A stretch of DNA of 64,000 bases from UBA11475 sp902486425 (GCA_902486425.1 CABTOK010000007.1:248001-312000), one strand, 5' to 3'; shown: positions 51,590 to 60,239, counted from the stretch's first letter. Numbers and translations are program-made. Notes: generated from the letters alone by a model not told the origin.

Positions 51590-52653
51590 GAATTTTAACT
51601 TTTGATACCGAAAGCAGTACCGGAAGAGTGAACGACGGCAGTCTTTGCAGTATAGGGTATTGCGTTTCGGATGAAAATTTTAATATAACGGAGCAAAGAG
51701 ACGTAATCTTCCGTCCGATCGCAAAATTCCGTAAGGGAATAATAGGAACGAACGGTAAAGTCGGACTTTCTTATCCTGAAGAAGAATTTTATGCGGCGGA
51801 AAAGTTTTCCTGCTGGTACGAGTATTTTGCGGAATTATTCGCTTCATGCGATCTTATCGTAGGCTTTGCGATAGAAAACGACGTAAAATATCTCCGCGAC
51901 GCCTGCAGAAAGTATAATTGCAAGCAGATAAAGTATAAGTTTATAGACGTAAAAGGACTACTCGAAGTATACGACGACGAACTTAAAACAAAAGGTCTCG
52001 TACATATCGGCGAAGCGATAGGAGAAAATTTTATTGCGCACAGATCGGACGAAGACGCGAGACTTACTCTTTTAACTCTTAAATATCTTTGTAAAAAACA
52101 TAATAAATCGCTTAAAGAACTTCTCGAATACGCAGATATAAAGTTCGGAACAGTAGAAGAAAAAACGTATTCTCATATGTATTCGTTTTCGCAGATTTAC
52201 GAAAAGAACGGATTTAAAAGAACCGCGCGACAAGTTTCTTATTTATTCGACTACGCCGAAAAGACCGCAATGAAAACTCCTAAAACGGACAGAGAACTTT
52301 TCAGAAAAGCGTTTACGTTTTCCAAAAAAATAAAAGCTCTCGATCCGTCGGTAAATCTCGGGCTTCTCGAGAAGATTTACGAAAAAAACGGTAAATATTC
52401 CGACGGAATGCTTTCGGCAAATACTTTCGTCTATCTCGACGAAGAAGACGATGATCTTAAAAAGGCGGAAAAGATTAAAGCAACGGGAAGAAAACTCAAC
52501 ATAATGTCCTATTCGGAACTTAAAAATATTCTGGGTGACGCACCTGAAGAAAAGTTCGATTATTTCGCAGTTATATTAAAGCGCGAAAAAGAACGCGCCA
52601 GACAAAAAAGCCTGAATAAAAGCAAAAAGCCGCAAAGCGAAAGACAGCCGTAA
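51586..52653 (+). CDS. DEDDh 3'-5' exonuclease domain protein
   Basis: 355 residues. The first 170 residues form a DnaQ-like exonuclease: Asp7 and Glu9 (FDTES), Asp99 (ENDVKYL), His152 and Asp157 (HRSDEDARLT). The remainder (175-355) is Lys-rich, helical-looking and not recognised. It would degrade RNA or single-stranded DNA from the 3' end. Translationally coupled to the CNNM gene by a 4-nt overlap, although no shared function is obvious. Terminator at 52659-52680. Confidence 0.85.
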   Translation: MRILTFDTESSTGRVNDGSLCSIGYCVSDENFNITEQRDVIFRPIAKFRKGIIGTNGKVGLSYPEEEFYAAEKFSCWYEYFAELFASCDLIVGFAIENDVKYLRDACRKYNCKQIKYKFIDVKGLLEVYDDELKTKGLVHIGEAIGENFIAHRSDEDARLTLLTLKYLCKKHNKSLKELLEYADIKFGTVEEKTYSHMYSFSQIYEKNGFKRTARQVSYLFDYAEKTAMKTPKTDRELFRKAFTFSKKIKALDPSVNLGLLEKIYEKNGKYSDGMLSANTFVYLDEEDDDLKKAEKIKATGRKLNIMSYSELKNILGDAPEEKFDYFAVILKREKERARQKSLNKSKKPQSERQP

Positions 52654-52658
52654 AGGCG

Positions 52659-52680
52659 AGCCGCCCGCAGCGGCTTTTTC
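52659..52680 (+). terminator. Intrinsic terminator after the exonuclease gene
   Basis: Stem AGCCGC/GCGGCT, 5-nt loop, then TTTTTC. Confidence 0.85.
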
Positions 52681-52784
52681 TTTTTAAATGTAAAAATCCG
52701 GTACTGGTTTTATGACACGGATTTGCAACCCGTAAAATAATTCCAAAAACCCGATAAGATGACCGAAAAAACAGATTTTTTGAC

Positions 52785-52813
52785 TTGAAATAATATATAT
52801 GATGTGATATAAT
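52785..52813 (+). promoter_or_regulatory. Sigma-A promoter of the GlpA-like operon
   Basis: TTGAAA, 17 nt, TATAAT, 32 nt before the start codon. Confidence 0.78.
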
Positions 52814-52844
52814 AATTTTAATATAAATGTACGGAGATTTTCTA

Positions 52845-54275
52845 ATGTACGATATAACGGTTATAGGAGGCGGCGTAGTAGGCGGTCTTATTTTAAGAGA
52901 ACTCTCTTCTTACGACGCTAAAATTTGTCTTCTCGAAAAAGAAGAAGACGTAGCTACGGGTTCATCCAAGGCAAATTCCGGCATAGTTCACGCGGGATTC
53001 GACGCCAAGGAAGGAACCAACAAAGCGAAGTTCAACGTTCTGGGATCGGAAATGATGCCCGAAGTAACTTCGGACCTCGGCGTAAAGTTCAAAAACAACG
53101 GCTCTCTCGTCGTCGCCTTTTCGGACGAAGATATGGAAACGGTAAACGAACTTTATAAAAGAGGCCGGCTTAACGGCGTTAAAGAGCTTGAGGTAATCGG
53201 GAGAGAAAGACTCGTTGAACTCGAGCCGAATATCTCGGACGAAGCTGTAGGCGCGCTTTATGCGAAAACGGGCGGAATAGTATGTCCTTACGAACTTACC
53301 GTCGCAGCCGTCGGAAACGCAATGGATAACGGCGCGGATCTCAGAACGAATTTCGAGGTTTCCGCAATCGAATATAAAAACGGATATTTTACCGTTACTT
53401 CGGCAACCGGCGATACGGTGGAAACGAAGTATATCGTAAATGCTGCCGGTATTTATTCGGACAAAGTCGCTTCGATGATAGGCGATAATTCATTTAAAGT
53501 AGGGGCAAGAAAGGGCGAATACATTCTTCTGGACAAAGTTTCCGGAAGCTTCGCTACGAGAACTCTTTTTATGTGTCCGACCAAAAAAGGCAAAGGTATA
53601 CTCGTGTCTCCCACGGTTGACGGCAACCTTTTGTTAGGTCCTACCGCAGACGAACAGGAAGATAAAGAAGACGTTTCGACGACGATGCAGGGATTGCAGA
53701 CCGTTATGGCTTCCGCAAATAAGCTCTGCAAAAAAGTTCCGCTTTTCAATTCTATAACTTCTTTTGCCGGACTCAGAAGCTTCTGCGACAGACACGATTT
53801 TATCATCGAAAGAAGCTCGGTAAACGATAAATTCTTCAATGTTGCCGGTATAGAATCTCCCGGTCTTACTTCTTCGCCCGCGATAGCAAAATACGTAGCC
53901 GAAGAAGCGGCGAAGGATCTTTCACTCAATAAGAAAGAAAACTGGAACGGCAAGCGTACGCCCGACTGGTTCTTTAAAGCAATGACCGATGAAGAAAAGA
54001 ACGAACTTATCAAAAAGGAACCCGAATACGGCAAAATGGTATGCCGTTGCGAGCAGGTTACTTTAGGAGAAATTCTCCACGCGATAAGAACCAACCCCAA
54101 AGCTTGCTCGATAGATGCGGTAAAACGCAGAACGAGAGCGGGCATGGGCAGATGTCAGGGCGGTTTCTGTCAGCCGGTTATAGCTAAGGTTTTATCGGAA
54201 GAACTTAACATTCCTTTTGAAGAAGTCACTAAAAAAGGCAAAAATTCTTATTTAAATTTAAAAAAGACGAAATAA
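52845..54275 (+). CDS. GlpA/LhgO-like FAD dehydrogenase with BFD iron-sulfur domain
   Basis: 476 residues from the ATG 9 nt after CGGAG; an ATG six codons earlier has no ribosome site. N-terminal FAD site TVIGGGVVGGLI, a DAO/glycerol-3-phosphate dehydrogenase fold, then a C-terminal [2Fe-2S] BFD-like domain with CRCEQVTLGEI near residue 400 and GMGRCQGGFCQP near 435. First of three coupled subunits (with the FAD/NAD oxidoreductase and DUF1667 protein). Usually annotated as anaerobic glycerol-3-phosphate dehydrogenase; hydroxyacid or amino-acid substrates occur in relatives. Confidence 0.88.
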   Translation: MYDITVIGGGVVGGLILRELSSYDAKICLLEKEEDVATGSSKANSGIVHAGFDAKEGTNKAKFNVLGSEMMPEVTSDLGVKFKNNGSLVVAFSDEDMETVNELYKRGRLNGVKELEVIGRERLVELEPNISDEAVGALYAKTGGIVCPYELTVAAVGNAMDNGADLRTNFEVSAIEYKNGYFTVTSATGDTVETKYIVNAAGIYSDKVASMIGDNSFKVGARKGEYILLDKVSGSFATRTLFMCPTKKGKGILVSPTVDGNLLLGPTADEQEDKEDVSTTMQGLQTVMASANKLCKKVPLFNSITSFAGLRSFCDRHDFIIERSSVNDKFFNVAGIESPGLTSSPAIAKYVAEEAAKDLSLNKKENWNGKRTPDWFFKAMTDEEKNELIKKEPEYGKMVCRCEQVTLGEILHAIRTNPKACSIDAVKRRTRAGMGRCQGGFCQPVIAKVLSEELNIPFEEVTKKGKNSYLNLKKTK

Positions 54276-54280
54276 TTATT

Positions 54281-55531
54281 ATGAAAAATTACGATTTGGT
54301 AGTAATAGGCGGCGGTCCCGCGGGTATGTCCGCAGCCGTAGCCGCTTATGATAACGGAGCAAAAAATATTCTTATATTAGAACGCGACGATAAACTCGGC
54401 GGCGTTCTCAATCAATGCGTTCACAACGGATTCGGCTTACAGAGATTCAAAGAAAATCTTGCTGGTCCCGAATATGCCGAAAAGTGCGCCGTAGAAGTCG
54501 GTAAGAGAGATATAGACGTTTTTCTTTCGACAATGGTTCTCGAAATATCCGAAGATCATACGATAAAGGCAATGAATTCCGAATACGGCGTATTCGCTTT
54601 GAAGCCGAAAGCGATTATTCTTGCGATGGGCTGCAGAGAAAGAAGCCGCGGTGCTCTCAACATAGCCGGTACTCGTCCCGCCGGTATCTATTCCGCCGGA
54701 ACGGCGCAGAGATACGTAAATATCGAAGGCTATCTTCCTGGCAAAGACGTGGTAATATTGGGTTCGGGCGATATAGGACTTATTATGGCGAGACGTATGA
54801 CTCTCGAAGGCGCGAATGTTCACGCCGTATGCGAAATTATGCCGTTCTCGAGCGGGCTTAAGAGAAATATTGTACAATGTCTTAACGACTTCGATATTCC
54901 GCTTTACCTCAACCATACTATTATTGATATAGAAGGAAACAAAAGAGTTACCGGCGTAACCATCGCCGAAGTAAATCCTGCGGATAAAAAGCCGATAAAG
55001 GGTACCGAAAAGCACTTCGATTGCGACACCGTTTTATTCTCGGTAGGACTTATTCCCGAAAACGAACTTACAACTAAAGCCGGTATCGAAATGAGTCCGA
55101 GAACGAAGGGAGCTGCCGTAAACCAGTACAGAGAAACTTCGTATAAAGGAATTTTTGCGTGCGGCAATGTTCTTCACGTACACGATCTTGTGGACTTCGC
55201 TTGCGAAGAAGCCGAAATTGCAGGTAAATCCGCAGCAAAGTACGCTCTCGGCGAACTTACTACGAATAATTCGTTCAATATCGTAAACGGTAAAAATATC
55301 GGTTACGTAGTTCCGCAGAAAATCTCAAAACCTGCCGAAAACGTTAAAATTTATTTCAGAGTATCCAACGTTTATAAAAACGTTACGTTCAGAATAAAAG
55401 ACGGCGATAAAGTCGTTCTCGAACGCAAAAAGGCAAGCGTCGCTCCCGGCGAAATGGAAACACTTATTCTTACGGCGGATCTTCTCAACTCGGTCGAAAG
55501 CGATACTCTTACCGTAGAAATGGAGGCGTAA
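54281..55531 (+). CDS. FAD/NAD(P)-dependent oxidoreductase subunit
   Basis: 416 residues. FAD site VVIGGGPAGMSAAV at residues 7-20, second dinucleotide fold around VVILGSGDIGLIMAR (near residue 160), and GIFACGNVLHVHDLVDF near the end. The last 80 residues are a small beta-rich extension not recognised. It resembles the middle subunit of GlpA-type or hydrogen-cyanide-synthase-like dehydrogenases. Starts 5 nt after the previous gene and ends 2 nt before the next. Confidence 0.88.
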   Translation: MKNYDLVVIGGGPAGMSAAVAAYDNGAKNILILERDDKLGGVLNQCVHNGFGLQRFKENLAGPEYAEKCAVEVGKRDIDVFLSTMVLEISEDHTIKAMNSEYGVFALKPKAIILAMGCRERSRGALNIAGTRPAGIYSAGTAQRYVNIEGYLPGKDVVILGSGDIGLIMARRMTLEGANVHAVCEIMPFSSGLKRNIVQCLNDFDIPLYLNHTIIDIEGNKRVTGVTIAEVNPADKKPIKGTEKHFDCDTVLFSVGLIPENELTTKAGIEMSPRTKGAAVNQYRETSYKGIFACGNVLHVHDLVDFACEEAEIAGKSAAKYALGELTTNNSFNIVNGKNIGYVVPQKISKPAENVKIYFRVSNVYKNVTFRIKDGDKVVLERKKASVAPGEMETLILTADLLNSVESDTLTVEMEA

Positions 55532-55533
55532 TT

Positions 55534-55887
55534 ATGATTAACGAAAGATTATTGACCTGCGTGGAATGTCCGAGAGGATGTCAGATCACCGTTAAAACCG
55601 AAGACGGAAAGGTTATCGAAGTAACGGGCAACACATGTCCTAAGGGAAAGGCTTACGCCGAAAACGAAGTTACCGCTCCGAGAAGAGTCGTAACAAGCAC
55701 CGTTAAATCGGATTCCGGAATCATGATTCCCGTAAAAACGTCGAAACCTGTTCTTAAAGCTAACATGTTCGAAATTATTAAAAAGATAAATTCCGTAACC
55801 GTTACGCTCCCGATAAAACTCGGCGACGTCGTTCTTAAGGATATCGAAGACGGCATAGACCTTGTAGCGACCAAGAGCGCGGAATGA
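55534..55887 (+). CDS. DUF1667 protein, probable iron-sulfur subunit
   Basis: 117 residues. Four cysteines in the pattern CX2CX3CX18C (Cys9, Cys12, Cys16, Cys35), the spacing seen for [4Fe-4S] clusters in molybdopterin oxidoreductases, though no molybdenum domain follows. DUF1667 genes nearly always sit after the two flavoprotein genes, as here. It is probably an electron-transfer subunit of that complex; reaction partner not shown. Confidence 0.85.
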   Translation: MINERLLTCVECPRGCQITVKTEDGKVIEVTGNTCPKGKAYAENEVTAPRRVVTSTVKSDSGIMIPVKTSKPVLKANMFEIIKKINSVTVTLPIKLGDVVLKDIEDGIDLVATKSAE

Positions 55888-55891
55888 AATT

Positions 55892-56695
55892 ATGACAGAA
55901 ACGGAAAAAATAATAAAACGCACGAAGTGTCTGGTTCTCGATATGGACGGAACCATTTATCTCGATTCGACTCCTATCGGCGATATGATAAACACGCTGA
56001 AAAAGTGCCGGGATAAAGGCATAAAAATTTACTATTTTACGAATAATTCTTCAAAAAACTATATCGAATACGTTAATAAGCTTTCTAAAATAGGTTTTTA
56101 CGACGACAGGGACGAAGTTTATACTTCGGCAATGGCGACGATATCTTTTCTGAATGCGAATTTTTCAGGGAAAAAGGTATACGTGCTTGCAACGGACGAA
56201 GTTGTAAAAAGTTTTGTCGAAGGCGGCATAAACGTGGTAAACGCTACGGGTGAAGAACCGGACGTTGCGCTTATGTGTTACGACACGACTATCGACTTTG
56301 AAAAAATGAAGCGTTTTAACGAATATCTCGTAAAAGGCGCCGTTTATATAGCGACGCATCCCGATTTTGTTTGCCCGACTGCAGGCATTCCGATGCCGGA
56401 CGTCGGTTCGTTCATTAAAATGTTCGAAGCGACCAGTGGCAGAACGCCCGACTACGTCATAGGCAAACCTAATTCGATTGCCGGCGGAGAAATCGTAAGA
56501 AAAACAGGTCTTGAACCCGATGAAATAACAATGGTAGGCGACAGGCTTTATACCGATATAAAATTCGGCGTAAATTCGAAGTTTAATACCATTTTGGTAT
56601 TAAGCGGCGAAACGACTGCCGAAGACCTGAAAATCTCGGACGTTAAACCCGATATTGTTTTTAACGATCTTAACGAAATAGTCGGATATCTTTGA
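55892..56695 (+). CDS. HAD-IIA family phosphatase (NagD/AraL type)
   Basis: 267 residues. HAD motif I VLDMDGTIYLD (Asp17, Asp19), motif II YYFTNNSS, cap type C2, motif III GKPNS and motif IV MVGDRLYTDIKFG. Hydrolyses small phosphates such as glycerol phosphate, phosphoglycolate or nucleotides. Being last in the GlpA-like operon, 4 nt after the DUF1667 gene, a glycerol-phosphate role is plausible but unproven. Confidence 0.9.
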   Translation: MTETEKIIKRTKCLVLDMDGTIYLDSTPIGDMINTLKKCRDKGIKIYYFTNNSSKNYIEYVNKLSKIGFYDDRDEVYTSAMATISFLNANFSGKKVYVLATDEVVKSFVEGGINVVNATGEEPDVALMCYDTTIDFEKMKRFNEYLVKGAVYIATHPDFVCPTAGIPMPDVGSFIKMFEATSGRTPDYVIGKPNSIAGGEIVRKTGLEPDEITMVGDRLYTDIKFGVNSKFNTILVLSGETTAEDLKISDVKPDIVFNDLNEIVGYL

Positions 56696-56702
56696 TTGAA
56701 AT

Positions 56703-56731
56703 AAAAAGCGATTGAGAAACGGTCGCTTTTT
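56703..56731. terminator. Intrinsic terminator after the HAD gene
   Basis: Stem AAAAAGCGA/TCGCTTTTT, 11-nt loop, then a long T-rich run. Confidence 0.82.
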
Positions 56732-56769
56732 ATTTTTTTATAATATTTATCGTTATTTTTTATTTAATA

Positions 56770-56799
56770 TTGACAAAACCGATTATATAGGTATATAAT
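56770..56799 (+). promoter_or_regulatory. Promoter of the lipoprotein gene
   Basis: TTGACA, 18 nt, TATAAT. Confidence 0.75.
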
Positions 56800-56847
56800 A
56801 AAAATATATAAGGAATTACGTTTATCGAGAATTCCGGAGGAGAAAAA

Positions 56848-57645
56848 ATGAAAAAAAGGTTTACGCTGATTATGGCAATCGTTCTTGCATTTGCCGCGAT
56901 TTTTGCGGTCGGCTGCAAAGAAAAGAAAGACGAAATGGATAAAAACATTTACGAATCCGATTATAAAATCGAAGCTACTGCGGAACAGATTCAGACGCTT
57001 AATGCGGCGATGGGAATCGACAGCGAAGTCCCCGCAATCGCTAATGATTCTTACAAATTTCTTGTTAAAGCCGAAAATTCAACGATGAATTTCGTTTTCA
57101 GCGGACTTTTGGATATGTCCGGCGAAAAACCGCTTGTATATGCGAGTATGAAAGGAACGATGACCAACGAAACTGCCGGAAAAACCACTATGGATAATAA
57201 ATTCTGGTTCGACGGGGATAATACCGTTTATATGTATATGAAAACGGAAGCAGGTTCTTCGAGCAGCGAATTAAAGTACAAAATAAGCGTCGGTGATCTT
57301 GCGGATTCTGCCGGGGACGCTTCGGATATATTAAACCAGATAGATCCCGATTCGTTAATGCAGAATCTTAAAGATATGCTTGACGGAACCGGCTCTAAGA
57401 TTTATGCGGACGGCAATAAATATAAAATCGAAGGAACGTTTGATCCGAATTTCGGCGGCGATACTGCCGAAGCAACCGCTATACCCGTTACCGTTTACAT
57501 ACTTTTAGGTGATAACGGCGTAAGCGTTAAAGTCGAATTGAATGCCGAAGGCACTAAGATTACCGCAGATTTACGTCCGACTACGGAAAAGGTATCGCTT
57601 CCTAAAGACGCTGACAAATATACCGATATGTCCGGCATGATGTAA
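56848..57645 (+). CDS. Predicted lipoprotein of unknown function
   Basis: 265 residues. Lipoprotein signal: basic start, hydrophobic core, lipobox AVGC with lipidated Cys23. The mature part is acidic, rich in Ser, Asp and Met, and looks like an LppX/LprG or DUF6612-type beta-fold (repeated short strands such as NFVFSGLLDMSGE and NTVYMYMKTEAG), but no family is certain. Anchored outside the membrane. SD GGAGGAG is strong. It has its own promoter and terminator. Confidence 0.75.
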   Translation: MKKRFTLIMAIVLAFAAIFAVGCKEKKDEMDKNIYESDYKIEATAEQIQTLNAAMGIDSEVPAIANDSYKFLVKAENSTMNFVFSGLLDMSGEKPLVYASMKGTMTNETAGKTTMDNKFWFDGDNTVYMYMKTEAGSSSSELKYKISVGDLADSAGDASDILNQIDPDSLMQNLKDMLDGTGSKIYADGNKYKIEGTFDPNFGGDTAEATAIPVTVYILLGDNGVSVKVELNAEGTKITADLRPTTEKVSLPKDADKYTDMSGMM

Positions 57646-57670
57646 AACGTATAACTAAATTCGTAAAATT

Positions 57671-57698
57671 AAAAAACGACCGGAAACGGTCGTTTTTT
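57671..57698. terminator. Intrinsic terminator after the lipoprotein gene
   Basis: Twelve-bp stem AAAAAACGACCG/CGGTCGTTTTTT with a GAAA tetraloop. The gap from here to 57853 holds no gene. Confidence 0.92.
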
Positions 57699-57853
57699 AA
57701 CGTATAGAAATAATAATTATAAAAATATAGTGGGGAGAAGTGTTATTCGTATAAAAGCAGAAAAGAGAAGAAGAGAACGGAATATCGTCCGGAAAAAGGG
57801 AAAAGTTCTGAAATATAAAAGTTCGTTGTGCGGGTAACAATAAAAAGAATAAA

Positions 57854-57889
57854 ACAAAAAACTCAAACGTTTCGGTTTGAGTTTTTTGT
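57854..57889 (-). terminator. Terminator of the six-tRNA operon
   Basis: Perfect 15-bp stem (57854-57868 with 57875-57889) with a 6-nt loop and T runs, directly after tRNA-Tyr on the minus strand. Confidence 0.9.
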
Positions 57890-57974
57890 TGGTGGGAAGG
57901 GGTGGATTCGAACCACCGAAGTCAGTGACGGCAGATTTACAGTCTGCTCCATTTGGCCGCTCTGGAACCTTCCC
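57890..57974 (-). tRNA. tRNA-Tyr (anticodon GTA)
   Basis: 85 nt with long variable arm and encoded CCA; acceptor GGGAAGG/CCTTCCC, anticodon loop CTGTAAA. Last of six in the operon. Confidence 0.96.
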
Positions 57975-57997
57975 GTATATTGAATTTTAAGGCTTAA

Positions 57998-58073
57998 TGG
58001 AGCTGGTGACTGGAATCGAACCCGCAACCTGCTGATTACAAATCAGCTGCTCTGCCAATTGAGCTACACCAGC
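57998..58073 (-). tRNA. tRNA-Thr (anticodon TGT) with a T-stem mismatch
   Basis: 76 nt with encoded CCA; acceptor GCTGGTG/CACCAGC perfect, anticodon loop TTTGTAA. The T stem reads GCGGG against CCAGT, leaving a G-A mismatch in the third pair where CCCGT would be expected. Otherwise intact. Confidence 0.93.
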
Positions 58074-58091
58074 GACAAATAAAACGAGTAG

Positions 58092-58167
58092 TGGTGCTTC
58101 GGGGCGGAATTGAACCACCGACACGGGGATTTTCAGTCCCCTGCTCTACCGACTGAGCTACCGAAGC
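58092..58167 (-). tRNA. tRNA-Phe (anticodon GAA)
   Basis: 76 nt with encoded CCA; acceptor GCTTCGG/CCGAAGC, discriminator A, anticodon loop CTGAAAA. Expected ligand of the T-box leader at 63105-63345. Confidence 0.96.
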
Positions 58168-58224
58168 ATCATAACACCGTTATATTTACCTTAAGCCACC
58201 TGTATTTAACAAGTGGCTTAAGTC

Positions 58225-58301
58225 TGGCGACCCGGATGGGGGTCGAACCCACGACCTCCAGCGTGACAGGCTGGCGCTCTAACCATCTGAGCTACCGGGC
58301 C
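58225..58301 (-). tRNA. tRNA-Asp (anticodon GTC)
   Basis: 77 nt with encoded CCA; acceptor GGCCCGG/CCGGGTC, discriminator G, anticodon loop CTGTCAC. Confidence 0.96.
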
Positions 58302-58323
58302 ATATTGTAAATATGAAAATAAG

Positions 58324-58400
58324 TGGTGGGCCTTCACGGACTCGAACCGCGGACCAATCGGTTATGAGCCGACCGCTCTAACCAACTGAGCTAAAGGCCC
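58324..58400 (-). tRNA. tRNA-Met, elongator type (anticodon CAT)
   Basis: 77 nt with encoded CCA; acceptor GGGCCTT/AAGGCCC is fully paired, which excludes the initiator tRNA (mismatch at 1-72). Anticodon loop CTCATAA. A lysidine-modified Ile tRNA cannot be ruled out by anticodon alone but the body fits Met. Confidence 0.88.
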
Positions 58401-58428
58401 TTTAGGGGAAAACGTGTTACGTTTTATA

Positions 58429-58504
58429 TGGTCGGGGTGAAGAGACTCGAACTCCCGACCCCATGCTCCCAAAGCACGTGCGCTACCAACTGCGCTACAC
58501 CCCG
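58429..58504 (-). tRNA. tRNA-Pro (anticodon TGG)
   Basis: 76 nt with encoded CCA; acceptor CGGGGTG/CACCCCG, anticodon loop TTTGGGA. First tRNA of the operon. Confidence 0.96.
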
Positions 58505-58549
58505 GGGGTTGAACCGAAAAACGATTCAAACGCGTTTCAACGCTTTAAT

Positions 58550-58578
58550 ATAATACAATAAGTTTTCGGAATAGTCAA
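58550..58578 (-). promoter_or_regulatory. Promoter of the six-tRNA operon
   Basis: Minus strand TTGACT, 17 nt, TATTAT, about 45 nt before tRNA-Pro. Confidence 0.75.
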
Positions 58579-58684
58579 TGATTTTTCAAAACTTTTTTTG
58601 TTTTTTGCAAAAAATTTTTTCAAGACTAATTCTGATGTTTTTTCAGACGGGAAATATAAGATTATTCGGCACGAAAACGTATAT

Positions 58685-58701
58685 TCCGACAAGATGTCGG
58701 A
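58685..58701. promoter_or_regulatory. Inverted repeat before spoIIA: Spo0A-like sites or terminator
   Basis: TCCGACA-AGA-TGTCGGA. Each arm differs by one base from the Spo0A core TGTCGAA, in the position where spoIIA is Spo0A-controlled in B. subtilis. The same hairpin is followed by TATTTTTTACTTTTTT, so it could also be an intrinsic terminator. The two readings are not resolved. Confidence 0.45.
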
Positions 58702-58770
58702 TATTTTTTACTTTTTTATGAGTTATATTTTTTATCGCCGGACAAAAAAGCTTAAAAGAAGGAATATTTT

Positions 58771-59079
58771 ATGTGTGTCGAATATAAAAGAAAACCGAAA
58801 GAGCTTAATTTTTTAATAAGCGGAGAGATAGACGAGTTTTCTGCGCCGAAAACAAGGGCGGCTCTCGATAAGATAATAGACGAAAATACCGACGTCGGCT
58901 CTGTCGTGTTTGATCTCACCAATGTGGGATTTATGGACAGCACTGGCATAGGTATGTTTATCGGAAGATATAAAAAGTTACAAAAATTCGGTATACCCGT
59001 ATATATAAGCGGAACGAGCGCAAGCGTCGAAAAAGTATTTTCGCTTTCGGGAATATATAAACTAATGCCGAAAAAATAA
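58771..59079 (+). CDS. spoIIAA: Anti-sigma-F factor antagonist SpoIIAA
   Basis: 102 residues, one STAS domain. The phosphorylated serine is Ser57 in FMDSTGIGMFIGRYK. When unphosphorylated it binds SpoIIAB and frees sigma-F in the forespore. SD AAGGA, 7 nt before the ATG. First gene of the spoIIA operon, 9 nt before spoIIAB. Confidence 0.95.
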   Translation: MCVEYKRKPKELNFLISGEIDEFSAPKTRAALDKIIDENTDVGSVVFDLTNVGFMDSTGIGMFIGRYKKLQKFGIPVYISGTSASVEKVFSLSGIYKLMPKK

Positions 59080-59088
59080 AGGGTAAAA

Positions 59089-59514
59089 ATGAAAAGCGAC
59101 AATTATTTAACAGTAACATTCAATTCGGATTCTGTAAACGAATCTCTGGCAAGAAGCGTTATTTCGTGTTTTGCGTTAAGGCTCAACCCGAGTATTTCGG
59201 AAATAACGGATATAAAAACGGCGGTAAGCGAAGCCGTAACAAACTGCATAGTTCATGCTTACAAAGGAACTAAAGGTAAAATCGTTATGGAAGCATTTAT
59301 AAAGGATAACGTTTTACATATAAAAATAACCGATAAAGGAGTGGGTATAGAAGACCTTAAAACGGCTCTCGAACCTTTTTACACTACTTCGCCGGACGAT
59401 GAGCGTTCGGGAATGGGCTTTACTATTATAAAAAGTTTTATGGACGGATTTAAAGTCCGTTCGAAAAAAGGCAAAGGAACGACTGTTTATATGTCGAAGG
59501 TCATCGGCTTATAA
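59089..59514 (+). CDS. spoIIAB: Anti-sigma-F factor and kinase SpoIIAB
   Basis: 141 residues. GHKL kinase motifs: N-box EAVTNCIVHAY, G1 DKGVGIED and G2 RSGMGFTIIKSFMD. Binds and inhibits sigma-F and phosphorylates SpoIIAA. Stop is 2 nt before sigF. Confidence 0.96.
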   Translation: MKSDNYLTVTFNSDSVNESLARSVISCFALRLNPSISEITDIKTAVSEAVTNCIVHAYKGTKGKIVMEAFIKDNVLHIKITDKGVGIEDLKTALEPFYTTSPDDERSGMGFTIIKSFMDGFKVRSKKGKGTTVYMSKVIGL

Positions 59515-59516
59515 CG

Positions 59517-60239
59517 ATGCTTAGCGAAAAAGAAATAATTCTTAATATTGAAAAGGCTAAATCGGGCGACGAAAAAGCGAAAGAACTTTTATTCGTGAGC
59601 AATACGCCTTTAATAAAAAGCGTTATCCGCAAATTCAGAAACAAAGGCATAGAGTACGACGATTTGTTCGAGATAGGTTCTCTCGGATTTTTAAAGGCTA
59701 TAAAAAATTTCGACTCGTCTTTTAACGTAAAGTTTTCCACATACGCTGTTCCGATGATCGTCGGCGAGATAAAACGGTATATAAGAGACAACGGGGCGAT
59801 AAAAGTTTCGAGAAGAATAAAGATAATGGCTTCTAAAATAAATCGTTTTATCGACGAATATACGTTAAGTAGTGGCGAAGTCCCGAAAGTCGAATATATA
59901 GCCGAAAACTTCGGAACCACTCCCGAAGACGTCGTTTTGTGTCTCGACTCGGCAAGAATGCCCGTTTCGATTTACGACAGAGTAGATGGCGACGACGATG
60001 GAATGGAACTCTGCGAAAAGATAGACGGCGGAGAAAACGAAGAAGACAAGCTTTTGAAAATTCAGTTGTACGACGAACTCGAAAAGCTCGGCGAGCGTGA
60101 AAAAAAGATAATATATTTAAGATATTTCAGAGCGGAAACCCAATCGGAAGTAGCCGAAGGTCTCGGAATATCGCAGGTGCAGGTTTCGAGAATAGAAAAC
60201 AAAGTTCTCGAAAAATTGAAAGAGAAATTTGATATATAA
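59517..60239 (+). CDS. sigF: Sporulation sigma factor SigF
   Basis: 240 residues. Region 2 YDDLFEIGSLGFLKAIKNFD, region 3 and region 4 ending SQVQVSRIENKVLEKL. First forespore sigma factor, held by SpoIIAB until septation. Starts 2 nt after spoIIAB with no separate ribosome site beyond coupling. A terminator at 60270 follows, so spoVA is mostly separate. Confidence 0.96.
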   Translation: MLSEKEIILNIEKAKSGDEKAKELLFVSNTPLIKSVIRKFRNKGIEYDDLFEIGSLGFLKAIKNFDSSFNVKFSTYAVPMIVGEIKRYIRDNGAIKVSRRIKIMASKINRFIDEYTLSSGEVPKVEYIAENFGTTPEDVVLCLDSARMPVSIYDRVDGDDDGMELCEKIDGGENEEDKLLKIQLYDELEKLGEREKKIIYLRYFRAETQSEVAEGLGISQVQVSRIENKVLEKLKEKFDI

